NCBI GenBank assembly: GCA_029261995.1
Contig: JAJDAF010000010.1
Span: 1 to 64,000, forward strand
Reading direction: 5' to 3'
From: Candidatus Zhuqueibacterota bacterium
GTDB lineage: Bacteria > Zhuqueibacterota > Zhuqueibacteria > Oceanimicrobiales > Oceanimicrobiaceae
DNA: 64,000 bases
Shown here: positions 51,727 to 61,406 of the stretch, in pieces
How positions within the stretch are numbered: position 1 is the stretch's first letter
How the letters are laid out: each line of letters opens with the position of its first letter
Translations under genes and position numbers: made by a program
Notes under the pieces: model-generated
What the model saw: only the letters and a program-made list of their open reading frames with translations
The model's database searches: none
What the model was told of the DNA's origin: nothing

Positions 51727-52218
51727 ATGACCACCAATAGCAATATAGAATCCACTCTGCGAGTGATGGTCGTTGATGATGAGGAGATGGTGCTTACCAG
51801 CGTCAGATCCTTTTTGGAATTGGAGACCGAGTACGATATCGTGACCTTCACTGATTCCGAGGAGGCATTGTCCTACGTTCGCGTCAACAAGGTCGATCTC
51901 GTTATCTCGGATTACCTCATGCCTAAAATGAACGGCCTGGAGTTCCTGGCAAAAGTCAAAGAAGTGGACCCCCAAATAACACGCGTGATCCTGACCGGCT
52001 ATGCTGACAAAGAGAACGCCATCAAAGCTATCAACGACGTTGGCCTGTTTCAATATCTGCAGAAGCCATGGGACAACGATGATTTGAAGATCGTGGTGCG
52101 CAACGGGCTTGAGAAGCGCCGACTTATGGCTGAACTCGAGCAAAAGGCTGGCGAAATTCAAAAGGCATACGGCGACCTGCAGGGTCTCCATCGTGAAATT
52201 CTCAAGGCGTTTGCATGA
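51727..52218 (+). CDS. Response regulator with C-terminal coiled coil
   Basis: The 163-residue protein has a receiver domain (acidic residues 17-18, Asp62 in LVISDYLMPKMNGLEFL, Lys near residue 113 in YLQKPWDNDDL) of the RpfG-associated subtype marked by the QKPWDNDDLK motif. The usual HD-GYP output is replaced by a short coiled coil (KRRLMAELEQKAGEIQKAYG). The GAF kinase gene follows after 38 bases and should be its partner. Confidence 0.88.
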   Translation: MTTNSNIESTLRVMVVDDEEMVLTSVRSFLELETEYDIVTFTDSEEALSYVRVNKVDLVISDYLMPKMNGLEFLAKVKEVDPQITRVILTGYADKENAIKAINDVGLFQYLQKPWDNDDLKIVVRNGLEKRRLMAELEQKAGEIQKAYGDLQGLHREILKAFA

Positions 52219-52256
52219 GCGTTTCGGCTTAAACTGCATAGCACGACAATCGGGAC

Positions 52257-53621
52257 ATGTCTATGAGTGAGCAGCCAAACATCACCTACCCGCAACTGAT
52301 TACCCTCTACGAAGTCAGCCGCAAAATCAACTCCAAGCTGAATCTTCCCGAATTGCTTGATGAAACTATGGACCTTGCCATCGAGCTGTTGCACGCCGAA
52401 AAAGGTGTCCTGCTTCTGCGCAACAAAACAACCGGCGAGCTTGAAATGAAGGTCGCCAGGGCCATGGACAAAAGCAGAATCGCCGATGCGGTGGCGCTCG
52501 TCAGCCGAACCGTGGTGAGAAAAGTAGAGAGCGGTGGCCAATCGTTGCTGATGCAAAATGTGCCGGACAGCCCTGGTCTTAACCCCAATATGAGCTTGAT
52601 CCGCCGCAAAATAAAGTCGGTGATTTGCGTCCCATTGCGGTCCCGGGAAAAGTTGGTCGGGTGCATTTATCTGGATACAACAGATAAGCAGCACTTTTTC
52701 AAAACCGAAGACCTGGCCTTTTTGGAGGGGTTTGCCAATCTCGCCGGCATCGCCGTTGAAAATGCCCGCAACTACCGACAAGTTGAGGAAGTGAATCGGA
52801 ACCTGGAGTCACTGGTTGATGAACGCACCCAGGAGGTGCAGGCGAAGCATAACGAGCTGCAATCTGCTTACGACCAGCTTAAAGATACGCAGATGCAACT
52901 CCTGAGGTCGGAAAAAATGGCATCTCTTGGCATGCTGGTGGCCGGAATCGCGCATGAAATCAACACGCCACTTGGCGCTATTAATTCCAACACGGATACG
53001 TTTAGCCGCTGCTGCGGCAAGCTTCGTGACTCAATCCAGGACTGCGGGCTTGAACAGGGTGCGAATGCGAAGACGATCGATGTTCTCGACAATCTCTCCA
53101 AAGTCAATGTGACTGCCGTCGAGCGAATCACCAAGATTGTCAAGACTCTGCGCAATTTTGCCCGCCTCGACGAAGAAGACTACAAGCAAGTGGATTTGCA
53201 TGAGGGCCTTGACACGACTTTGACGCTGACCGCGCACCTGAGCCGCGCTCGCATCAACTGTGTGAAAAAGTACGGGAAGATTCCGCAATTGACATGTTAT
53301 GCCGGCCAACTCAATCAGGTGTTCATGAACATCCTGGTCAACAGTTGTCAGGCAATCGAAGGCATGGGCGCCATCACCATCGAAACAAGCCACAAAGACG
53401 GCGCCATCGTCATTGCGATTTCTGACACAGGCATCGGCATTGCGAAGGAAAACCTGGACCGCATTTTTGACCCGGGGTTCACGACCAAGGGAGTTGGAGT
53501 AGGCACGGGGCTGGGGCTTTCAATCTCATATCGAATAGTGGAAGAGCATGGCGGTCGGATTGAGGTGGAGAGCCGTATTGGGAAAGGGACCACGTTCACG
53601 ATTTACCTGCCAGTCAAGTAA
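52257..53621 (+). CDS. GAF-domain sensor histidine kinase
   Basis: The 454-residue cytoplasmic kinase has no membrane segment. A GAF domain lies at about residues 20-175 (INSKLNLPELLDETMDLAIE, VLLLRNKTTGELEMKVARAM). A coiled coil follows (VEEVNRNLESLVDERTQEVQ), then a HisKA-type dimerisation domain with phospho-acceptor His233 in GMLVAGIAHEINTPLGAI, and an HATPase with N box (MNILVNSCQAI), DTGIGIAKE and the lid GFTTKGVGVGTGLGLSI. It autophosphorylates in response to a small ligand or partner and likely donates to the adjacent receiver. Confidence 0.93.
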   Translation: MSMSEQPNITYPQLITLYEVSRKINSKLNLPELLDETMDLAIELLHAEKGVLLLRNKTTGELEMKVARAMDKSRIADAVALVSRTVVRKVESGGQSLLMQNVPDSPGLNPNMSLIRRKIKSVICVPLRSREKLVGCIYLDTTDKQHFFKTEDLAFLEGFANLAGIAVENARNYRQVEEVNRNLESLVDERTQEVQAKHNELQSAYDQLKDTQMQLLRSEKMASLGMLVAGIAHEINTPLGAINSNTDTFSRCCGKLRDSIQDCGLEQGANAKTIDVLDNLSKVNVTAVERITKIVKTLRNFARLDEEDYKQVDLHEGLDTTLTLTAHLSRARINCVKKYGKIPQLTCYAGQLNQVFMNILVNSCQAIEGMGAITIETSHKDGAIVIAISDTGIGIAKENLDRIFDPGFTTKGVGVGTGLGLSISYRIVEEHGGRIEVESRIGKGTTFTIYLPVK

Positions 53622-53638
53622 TCACCGCAACATCCAAC

Positions 53639-54544
53639 CTACCGTTCGACGTCCCCGTCCGCGCGGGGTAGTCTGATGAGCAACTCGGTCGCTATCCCGA
53701 GACGACTGTTTGCCGAGATTGTCCCGCCAAGCGCCTCCAGGATCTGTCTGCAAACCGCGAGGCCAAATCCGGTGCCATAAGTCTGCTGCTGCGTGGTAAA
53801 ACAGGAATCGAAGATTTTGGGCAGATCCTTTTCCGGGATGCCTGCTCCGTTGTCCTGAATGGCGATCTCAATGAATGTGGCGAGTTGCCTGGTTCGGATG
53901 CCGAGAATCGGCGTGAAATCATCGCCGTCTTGCGTCGCTTTCTGGGCGAGTGCGCGACAGGAATTGGAAAAGACATTCAGAAAGACCTGGGCCAAGTCGT
54001 GGTGAACAACTTCGACCAAGTCGATTTTTTCATCGTACTCCTTTCTAATTTTCAGATCAAAAGAGTGGTTTTGAGTTTGGGTCGCATGACAGGCCAGGCT
54101 CGAATACTCGTCCAGGAGGGTATGCAAGTCGGTGGCCGCGGCCACCGGATTTTGACGGTTCGCCGGGAGTGGTACGCCGTTAACGGTGTGTTCCGCCCTG
54201 ATGGCATTTTCCGAAATTTTGCCAAGGTTAAACTGGATGTTCTCGAGCAATTCCAGCAGCCTGTCCGACTGTGCGGCAGGCTCGCCTCTCTCCATTTGCG
54301 ATTCGAATTCTCTCGCAAGTCCCTCAATCATCTCAAGGGAAAGCCCGCAGAAAGTCTTGATCAAGGCCAGTGGTTGCTTTGCGTCGTGAAGCAGGCCAGC
54401 CGAGATCGTACTGATGTTGCCGAGCGTAGTCAGCTTTTCCAGTTGAAGTCGGAGGCGCGCCAATTCGTCGTGCGGTGATTCGGGCTTTTCTGTGTTCATT
54501 GAGGAGGTGGCGCCAAATGTGATGGCTTGGCCGTTGGTTCGCAT
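53639..54544 (-). CDS. Sensor histidine kinase (cytoplasmic, coiled-coil)
   Basis: The 301-residue kinase has no input domain beyond a coiled coil (LARLRLQLEKLTTLGNISTI). The phospho-acceptor is His53 in AGLLHDAKQPLALIKTF. The HATPase has the N box (FLNVFSNSCRAL), DNGAGIPEKDLPKIFDSCF and GTGFGLAVCRQILEALGG. An alternative ATG at 54499 would shorten it. It lies 23 bases after the SpoIIE phosphatase gene on the same strand, so the two form a unit, and runs convergent to the GAF kinase gene. Confidence 0.88.
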   Translation of the reverse strand: MRTNGQAITFGATSSMNTEKPESPHDELARLRLQLEKLTTLGNISTISAGLLHDAKQPLALIKTFCGLSLEMIEGLAREFESQMERGEPAAQSDRLLELLENIQFNLGKISENAIRAEHTVNGVPLPANRQNPVAAATDLHTLLDEYSSLACHATQTQNHSFDLKIRKEYDEKIDLVEVVHHDLAQVFLNVFSNSCRALAQKATQDGDDFTPILGIRTRQLATFIEIAIQDNGAGIPEKDLPKIFDSCFTTQQQTYGTGFGLAVCRQILEALGGTISANSRLGIATELLIRLPRADGDVER

Positions 54545-54567
54545 AGCGGACGGAGTGCAGGCAATGC

Positions 54568-57408
54568 CTAGCGTATTTTCACGACGACGACGGTTTGATC
54601 ATCGTGCGGGAGTTGGTCTTCCGCAAAATGTTTGACCTCGGAAATTACCCTGTCTCTGATATCGTCGGCGCTGAGTGCGGCGCTGGAGCGCAGAAGTTCA
54701 GATAATTTATCTTCGCCGAATTCGCCACCGTTAGCGGTCTGCGCTTCGGTGACACCATCAGTCACGAAAAGAAAGATGTCTCCGGATGAGTAGTCCAGTT
54801 CGGTTTCTTCGATCTCCTTTGCAAATATGTCGTCGGCGTTCATCCCAAGTCCGAGTCCCAGGCCCTTCGGGGTAATCAACGACACCGCCTGGGACTTTGC
54901 GTTGTAGGAAAACAAGGGCAGATGACCGGCCCGTGCCAACACCAGCCGGCGCTTCGCAGTGTCGATGAATGCTCCCAGAGCGGTGATGAAAGATTTCTTC
55001 TCCATGTCGTCGCAAAGAAGGTGATTGGCCCGAACAAACAGTTCGCGCGGCGAAAGGTTGAATGCGTGCAACGACCGGATGATGCCTTGCACCTTCGACA
55101 TGTACAGCGCCGCGGATGTGCCTTTCCCTGAGACATCGCCCACGATAATGGTCAAGCCTTCAGCCACGCCGTTGAGATAGTCGAAGTAGTCGCCACCGAC
55201 CTCAAGCGCCGGAATTGATGTGCCTGAGATATCGAGGCCTTCGATCTGCGGTGTGGTCTGCGGCAAGGATGCCATCTGGATACGGCGCGCGATGTGTAAC
55301 TCGTGTTTGAGCCTCTCCTGTTCCGTAAGTTCTTCGTGCAGAAATGCGTTTTCGATGGCAATGGAGGCCTGTTTTGCCACGGCTGCCAGGAAGGTCAGGT
55401 CTTCGATGTGCAGGGGCGATTCCGATAGTTTTTCTCCGATGATGAACGTGCCAACCAACCTGTTCTTGAATCGAATCGGGATGACATGTCGGAAGCCTTC
55501 GGTCAGAAAAACTTCCTTGATATCGTGCGGCAGGTAGTCAATGCTGAAACGCGATTCGCTGCGGAAACGTTTGATTTCCGAGATCAACCTGTCGCTCGAC
55601 GAAACGCAAAGATTGTCCCACTGGGTCCCGTCAAATCCGTGAGCTTGTCGGCAGCAACACGCTTTCTCATCGCGGAAAAACATTACGCCGACACGCTTCA
55701 GTTCCATCAGCTTTGCCAGTTTCTCGATGATGCCTTTGGCTAGATCGTCCATACCGAGCCTGGTTGCCATGATTTCCGCCAGCTCGCTGGTTGCACGACT
55801 CAGATTGTATGCTCCACGATTAAACAGCCGGTCGATTTGTCGCTGTCCCGCGTTCCGGATTCTCCAGGTGAGCCAGGCTAGCACAAGGGTGAGCACGATG
55901 ATCGCCAGCCGTTCCCAAAACTCATGCACCGTTGGGTCTGGCGGCAAATCCAGCACGATGAATGAGGTGCCTGTGAACTGAATATTCGGGATATCCATGT
56001 ACAGGCCAGGCAACAAAATGAGCAGCCTGATGAGCCCGGCAATCAGCGCGGTAAACCAGAGTGCCGAAATGATGCTGTACTGGACGTTGCGCCGTACGCG
56101 CAGATTCATCTCCAGAAGTTGATAGCGACCAATGGTGTAAAGGAAGGTGACCGGGATAATCAGGAGATTGATCAGCATCAAGCCAAACTGACCCGGCCCG
56201 CTAAAGCGGATCAGCAAGAAGGAGGTCAAAGTCGCCAACGCGAGGGCAACTATTACCGCCCAGTTTAGCCATCTCGCAATCGTTTTGTACTGAGCGCTGC
56301 GGACCTTGCGGAGTCGGAAACCGACGTAGATGGCATGCAGGGTGAGCAATATCGTGGCTCCAGAAACCATAGCTCTGGCGGCGGTGGTGCTGCCTAGATT
56401 CCACAGGGTCATGCTGGCAAATACAAGCAGAAAGAACCCGGCAAGAGAGTACGGCAAGAAAACATACCATCGCTTCACCGGCAGGTCGGGCAGTTCCAGT
56501 GGAAACGTCAGCCTGCTGTGCGGCCAGATGGCCAATCCAAACAGGAAGGCGCCGACCATCGTCACGGTGCGTACGCCAGCAAACAGGTCGAACACAACAT
56601 CCCGCTGGGACAGCAGAGTCATGATTACGAAGCCGAACAACATGAACATGACGCCGAGCAGGAGCGCCGCCTTGATCTGGGGCCGGTTGATCGCCAGAAA
56701 TGCGCCAACCGCCCAGAAAGCCAGCCCGGTCAGGAAGCTCAGAAATATGGCAACTTGAAAGCCCCACCTTGCAAGAGTCACGGGCAGGGTAATATGTTTG
56801 CCGCCCCGGATAATGTCGTACAGAATTGTGGAGCCGCTCCGGGCCCGTCTGAGAATCAGGTCGGCCCCGTTGGCCGTGTAGAAGGTCTCACCGTTTATTC
56901 TTACGATCAGATCTCCAACGCTTAAACCGGCAAGGTCAGAGGCGCCGCCGGAGGTTACACTGTTGACGTGAACAGCACCGCTCATTTCAGTCACCAGACT
57001 GTCCGTCAGCATAGCGGCGCTAATTTGCATGCGATGGAGTTTACCCTGAACCGGTCGAAATACCCTGATGCGCGCTGTCGTGTCCGCTGGCAAATTCTTG
57101 ATGGCCTGACGGAACTCAGGCAGGGTTCTGGTTTTATAGCCTTCGATCGAAATCAGCAGGTCTCCAACCCTTGCGGAGTCGGGGTCGGAAGCAGGGCGGT
57201 TTGCACCGAAAGTCTGCCCTGCGTTGGCCGCCTCAACGCTGTGCGCAAAGTACAAGCGCGACGGCGCTGTCGCAAACAGGTTCTCGTCGGTGGTTGATGT
57301 CGAGTACCTGTGGAAATTGCCAAGCGCTATGGCAACCAGATACACAGCAAGCGCCATGGTCAGAATACGGTACAGATTGTGTTTGTGAGATGAATCAAGC
57401 ATTGTCAT
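54568..57408 (-). CDS. PDZ - multi-membrane - GAF - SpoIIE phosphatase
   Basis: The 946-residue protein begins with a membrane helix, then two PDZ-like units outside the membrane (about 60-130 and 140-215: VNSVTSGGASDLAGLSVGDL). About eight to ten more membrane segments follow (about 220-500), then a GAF domain (about 540-680) and a C-terminal SpoIIE phosphatase (about 715-945) with metal Asp residues in VGGDYFDYL, VGDVSGKGTSAAL, TDGVTEAQ and HDDQTVVVV. The layout suggests a sensor of unfolded or bound envelope ligands controlling a cytoplasmic serine phosphatase. A histidine kinase gene follows in the same unit. The partial gene at 63715 shares the membrane-PDZ start. Confidence 0.88.
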   Translation of the reverse strand: MTMLDSSHKHNLYRILTMALAVYLVAIALGNFHRYSTSTTDENLFATAPSRLYFAHSVEAANAGQTFGANRPASDPDSARVGDLLISIEGYKTRTLPEFRQAIKNLPADTTARIRVFRPVQGKLHRMQISAAMLTDSLVTEMSGAVHVNSVTSGGASDLAGLSVGDLIVRINGETFYTANGADLILRRARSGSTILYDIIRGGKHITLPVTLARWGFQVAIFLSFLTGLAFWAVGAFLAINRPQIKAALLLGVMFMLFGFVIMTLLSQRDVVFDLFAGVRTVTMVGAFLFGLAIWPHSRLTFPLELPDLPVKRWYVFLPYSLAGFFLLVFASMTLWNLGSTTAARAMVSGATILLTLHAIYVGFRLRKVRSAQYKTIARWLNWAVIVALALATLTSFLLIRFSGPGQFGLMLINLLIIPVTFLYTIGRYQLLEMNLRVRRNVQYSIISALWFTALIAGLIRLLILLPGLYMDIPNIQFTGTSFIVLDLPPDPTVHEFWERLAIIVLTLVLAWLTWRIRNAGQRQIDRLFNRGAYNLSRATSELAEIMATRLGMDDLAKGIIEKLAKLMELKRVGVMFFRDEKACCCRQAHGFDGTQWDNLCVSSSDRLISEIKRFRSESRFSIDYLPHDIKEVFLTEGFRHVIPIRFKNRLVGTFIIGEKLSESPLHIEDLTFLAAVAKQASIAIENAFLHEELTEQERLKHELHIARRIQMASLPQTTPQIEGLDISGTSIPALEVGGDYFDYLNGVAEGLTIIVGDVSGKGTSAALYMSKVQGIIRSLHAFNLSPRELFVRANHLLCDDMEKKSFITALGAFIDTAKRRLVLARAGHLPLFSYNAKSQAVSLITPKGLGLGLGMNADDIFAKEIEETELDYSSGDIFLFVTDGVTEAQTANGGEFGEDKLSELLRSSAALSADDIRDRVISEVKHFAEDQLPHDDQTVVVVKIR

Positions 57409-57871
57409 CGTGCTCGCCCGAAAAGCAAACAGGGATTCTTACCCGTGCCAGCGAAACCCTTGTTCGGATGAATTCTTCAAATAAACAGCACTTTGTGTCG
57501 GTCTGCCATGACGCTTCCGCGAAAGCAGGAATCAGGTTTGAAATTCCTTGCGGGACGGCTCCAACTCACTCTGGATGCTTGCGGAGCCAAAGTCTCTGTT
57601 TTTCAATTTTTTAATGTATATCTTCACTGCAATTTATGCAAGATAAAATTTTCTGGCACCAATATCGACGCAAGACTTGGCAACATGCCGAAGAACCACT
57701 CCGATATATGACAGAATTCCTGCCCGGATAGTTGCATGCTGTCCGCCACCTGTTCGCCGGACCACACTTCGACTCCTGTTCGGCTGCCGGTTTTCTGTTG
57801 CTTTTAATGCTCGGCTTCCCTAATTTTTTTGCATCAAACGAAATTGGTAAAATATTGGTAAAAGTTTGTAA
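57409..57871. other. Divergent promoter region
   Basis: These 463 bases separate the phosphatase gene (minus) from the hybrid kinase gene (plus). No gene is supported. The end contains two direct repeats of an 11-base word, ATTGGTAAAAT and ATTGGTAAAAG, at about 57843-57865, just before the kinase start, where they could bind a regulator or overlap the -10. Confidence 0.45.
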
Positions 57872-60800
57872 ATGAAAAACATAAAGCTCGTTTATATTGA
57901 AGATGATCCGGGTCAGCGCGACGAAGTTGCAGGTCAACTGGCTGCGAAGGGCTTCCACACAGAAATTTCGGCGTCGGGGGAAGAGGGAATCAAGGCCATT
58001 GCCGGTCGCGATGTCGATGTCATCCTATGTGACCTGCACATGCCGGGCATGGACGGGCTTGGTGTGCTCAATCGCGCCAAAAAGCTGGCGCCGGCCACTC
58101 CAGTAATTCTCATGACGGCGCGTGGATCCGTTGAACTTGCGGTAGAGGCCATCCGGCAGGGCGCGTACGATTTTGTCCTGAAGCCTGTCGAAATAAACCG
58201 GCTGGAAACGACCATCCAAAATGCGGTCGAGCAGTCCAAATTGCATCAGCGGCTGGCTGACTCCGAGGGCTACCTGCGCATGCTTTTGGAGACGGTTCCC
58301 GACTTGGTATACTCCCTCGACCCGAAAGGCGGATTCCTGAGCGTCAGTCCTGCTGGTGAGCGGCTCCTGGGTTTTACCGTGCAGGAGATGCTCGGTCGTT
58401 CCCTGCTAGACTTCGTTCACCCCGATGACCAGGCTCGACTGGCGAGCGGCTTCCAGAATGCGAATCAGAGTGGTGACTCCAGAGCGAAGACACTCCAGTT
58501 TCGATTTCTTACAAAGGGCGGCCAGGAGTTGCCGGTCGAAGTCAATCGCAGACTGATTCTTGAGAATGGTCAGGTTATCCGGCAGGATGGCGTGGCGCGC
58601 GACATCACCAAACGTAAGCAGTTGGAAGGAGAGCTTCAGCGCTATTCCGAATCGCTGGAGGTCAAAGTGCGAGAGCGCACCGAGCGGCTGGAGTACAGCA
58701 TGAATCAGCTTACGGCACTCAACAGGGCCTCCGCCAGGTTCACTCAGATTCACAGCGAAGACGAGTTGCTGGACGAAATCCCGGAATTGCTGACGCACAC
58801 TCTTGACTTTGATCGGGCGTCATTGCTTTGGCAAAGCGGCGGCGAGCTGGTGTTGCGCTCTTTTTGCATGGAAAAAGACACTCCTGAAATGGTTGAGCAG
58901 TTCCTTGCCCGCATCCGCAGCGGAGATTATGAAATGCCACCGCATTTCACTGAGAGTTTTGAGGAGAATCGGACCATCTTCGTACCCGACCTCGAGGCAG
59001 ACCCAAGGTGGCCGCGCGAGCCAGGCAAGCCAATTCGAACCAAGGCGGTTGTCATCTCACCGGTCCGCCTGGCCCGGAAACCGATTGGCGTCATCATTGG
59101 AAATATGCAGCACCATGACCGCAACATGGATTTGCAGGATGTCGAGCGCTTCGAAATGTTCTCGAACATGGTGGGTCTCGCGCTCGATAATATCCGTTCT
59201 TATCAGTCCCTGGAGCGTCAGGTCGAGGAGCGCACGCTGTCTCTCGCGCAGGCAAATGATGAACTCAGGAAGAAGAAGGGCGAGTTGGAGCAAAACAGCT
59301 ATTCCCTCGGCAAAGCTAATGTTGAGCTTCTCGCAGTCAAGGAGGAACTCGAGGCCAAGAATTCCGAGATGGAGCAGCTGTTCAAGAAGGTGCTTGAAAG
59401 TCACAAGAGACTGGGCGCCATCATCGACGCTTCACTGAGCGCCATTGTCATGTCAGACCTTGAGGGCAAGATCACTGCATCCAATCGGCGTGTTAACGAC
59501 TTCTTTTGCATTCAGGCCGAAGACATTGTTGGTCTGTCGCTGGACACATTCTCGAAAATGATCATGGGGTGTTTCACTGAAGCAGACAAATTTCAGAAGC
59601 TGACCGAAGAACTCACCTCAGAACCTGATACCAGATTCGACGATTTCCACGACATGGAGCGGGTGTACGAGCGCACGTTTGAAGTCATCGGGCCGCAAGG
59701 ACGAAGCGTTTCTGTCTTTTGTGCACCCGTGGAAGACGAGGACAATCAGCCAATGGGTAGTGTCTGGGTTTACACAGATATCACGAAAATGAAGAAGGCC
59801 GACGAGCAGTTGCGAGCTATTGTCGAAGCCTCGCCAATTCCGTTCATCGTGACCCGCAAGCAGGACGGCAAAATTCTCTACGCCAACGACCAGATGGCCG
59901 GCATGGTCGGGCGCAAGCGCAGTGAAATTATTGGCGATTTTGCCCCGGATTATTACCAGGAGCCGGACGAGCATCAGGTGTTGCTGGACAAGCTCAGCAA
60001 AGGCGATTCTCTGTCGGGTTACGAAATGCAGCTCAAGCGGGCGGACGGTGCGGCCGTTTGGATGATCATCTCCATCGTCGAAGCGGAAGTGGGCGGTGAG
60101 GATGTCCTGATTGGAGCACTCTACGACATTGATGAGCGCAAACAAACCGAGGTCGCGCTGCGCGACAGTGAAGAGAAATTTCGGGAACTCAACGACAATA
60201 TCAAGGAGGTCTTCTGGATGGTCGACCTGCAGGAGGGCAGAATAATCTATGTCAACCCGGCCTACGAAGACATCTACGGCCGGTTGCCGGAGCAGCTTTA
60301 CGCCGATCCGGATGACTGGTTGAAGGCTGTTCACCCTGATGATTACGAGAAACTGGTAGGTGGTTTACAAACGGCCGACCACGCTGAAAACGAGCAGGAG
60401 TTTCGCATCATTCGGCCGGATGATGCCATCCGTTGGATACGCTCGCGCGCGTTTCCGGTACGGAATGAGCAAGGCGATGTTTATCGCTACTGCGGCGTCA
60501 GTGAAGACATCACATTTCGGAAACAGGCTGAGAGCGCTTTGCAGGAGAGTCTGACCAAACTCGAAACTGCCAATCTCGAATTGCGGCAAACCCAGAGCCA
60601 GTTGGTGCAATCGGAAAAGATGGCTTCGTTGGGCATGTTGGTTGCGGGAATAGCTCATGAAATCAACACTCCCATTGGCGCTGTGCACAGCATGCACGAC
60701 ACCCTGAAACGCGCCGTTGTGAAGCTGAAAGAGACTCTCGAGACAAAATATACGGAAGCAATGCAGGCTGACCGCGGCTTACATGCTCCCATCAAAGTCA

Positions 60801-61354
60801 TCGAGGAAGCAAACAAAGTTATCGACAGCGGCAGCGACCGGGTGATTACCATCGTCAGGAGACTCAAATCCTTCGCTCGCCTCGATGAGGCCGAACTCAA
60901 AAGTGTGGATATTCACGAGGGTTTGGATGACACGCTGACTTTGATTCATCACGAGATCAGACATGACATCATCGTCGAAAAGAAGTTCGGCCAGGTGCCT
61001 GCCATTCCGTGCTATCCGGGTCGCCTGAATCAAGTCTATCTCAACCTGTTCATCAACGCGCGACAGGCGATTCAGGGCAAAGGAACAATCACGATTGAGA
61101 CATTTGTCGAAAATGGCCGCGCGGTGGTTCGGATTTCAGATGATGGCGTGGGCATCCCCAAGGCAAAACTAGGCAAAGTCTTTGACCCTGGTTTTACAAC
61201 CAAAGGGGTTGGTGTTGGTACAGGGCTCGGGTTGTCCATCTGTTACCAGATTGTCCAGGACCATCATGGGGAAATCACGGTTGCAAGCCAAGTCGGTGAG
61301 GGGACGACGTTCACAATCTCGCTGCCAATGAATCTTGACAAATTGGTGGAGTAG
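57872..61354 (+). CDS. Large receiver-PAS-GAF-PAS histidine kinase
   Basis: The 1160-residue soluble protein has an N-terminal receiver (1-120; acidic residues 11-12, phospho-acceptor Asp54 in ILCDLHMPGMDG, Lys in FVLKPVE), PAS 1 (about 130-250), coiled coil, GAF (about 290-445), a second long coiled coil, three further PAS domains (about 515-645, 650-770, 775-895; VYRYCGVSEDITFRKQAE), then a HisKA domain with His929 in GMLVAGIAHEINTPIGAV and an HATPase with GFTTKGVGVGTGLGLSI. The kinase core is closely related to that of the 454-residue GAF kinase at 52257. Having the receiver first suggests control by an upstream kinase. Confidence 0.93.
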   Translation: MKNIKLVYIEDDPGQRDEVAGQLAAKGFHTEISASGEEGIKAIAGRDVDVILCDLHMPGMDGLGVLNRAKKLAPATPVILMTARGSVELAVEAIRQGAYDFVLKPVEINRLETTIQNAVEQSKLHQRLADSEGYLRMLLETVPDLVYSLDPKGGFLSVSPAGERLLGFTVQEMLGRSLLDFVHPDDQARLASGFQNANQSGDSRAKTLQFRFLTKGGQELPVEVNRRLILENGQVIRQDGVARDITKRKQLEGELQRYSESLEVKVRERTERLEYSMNQLTALNRASARFTQIHSEDELLDEIPELLTHTLDFDRASLLWQSGGELVLRSFCMEKDTPEMVEQFLARIRSGDYEMPPHFTESFEENRTIFVPDLEADPRWPREPGKPIRTKAVVISPVRLARKPIGVIIGNMQHHDRNMDLQDVERFEMFSNMVGLALDNIRSYQSLERQVEERTLSLAQANDELRKKKGELEQNSYSLGKANVELLAVKEELEAKNSEMEQLFKKVLESHKRLGAIIDASLSAIVMSDLEGKITASNRRVNDFFCIQAEDIVGLSLDTFSKMIMGCFTEADKFQKLTEELTSEPDTRFDDFHDMERVYERTFEVIGPQGRSVSVFCAPVEDEDNQPMGSVWVYTDITKMKKADEQLRAIVEASPIPFIVTRKQDGKILYANDQMAGMVGRKRSEIIGDFAPDYYQEPDEHQVLLDKLSKGDSLSGYEMQLKRADGAAVWMIISIVEAEVGGEDVLIGALYDIDERKQTEVALRDSEEKFRELNDNIKEVFWMVDLQEGRIIYVNPAYEDIYGRLPEQLYADPDDWLKAVHPDDYEKLVGGLQTADHAENEQEFRIIRPDDAIRWIRSRAFPVRNEQGDVYRYCGVSEDITFRKQAESALQESLTKLETANLELRQTQSQLVQSEKMASLGMLVAGIAHEINTPIGAVHSMHDTLKRAVVKLKETLETKYTEAMQADRGLHAPIKVIEEANKVIDSGSDRVITIVRRLKSFARLDEAELKSVDIHEGLDDTLTLIHHEIRHDIIVEKKFGQVPAIPCYPGRLNQVYLNLFINARQAIQGKGTITIETFVENGRAVVRISDDGVGIPKAKLGKVFDPGFTTKGVGVGTGLGLSICYQIVQDHHGEITVASQVGEGTTFTISLPMNLDKLVE

Positions 61355-61406
61355 GCCCGGCTGAAGCGCAAGTATCTAGCCGGCCCGAAACGACATCACG
61401 CGAGTC

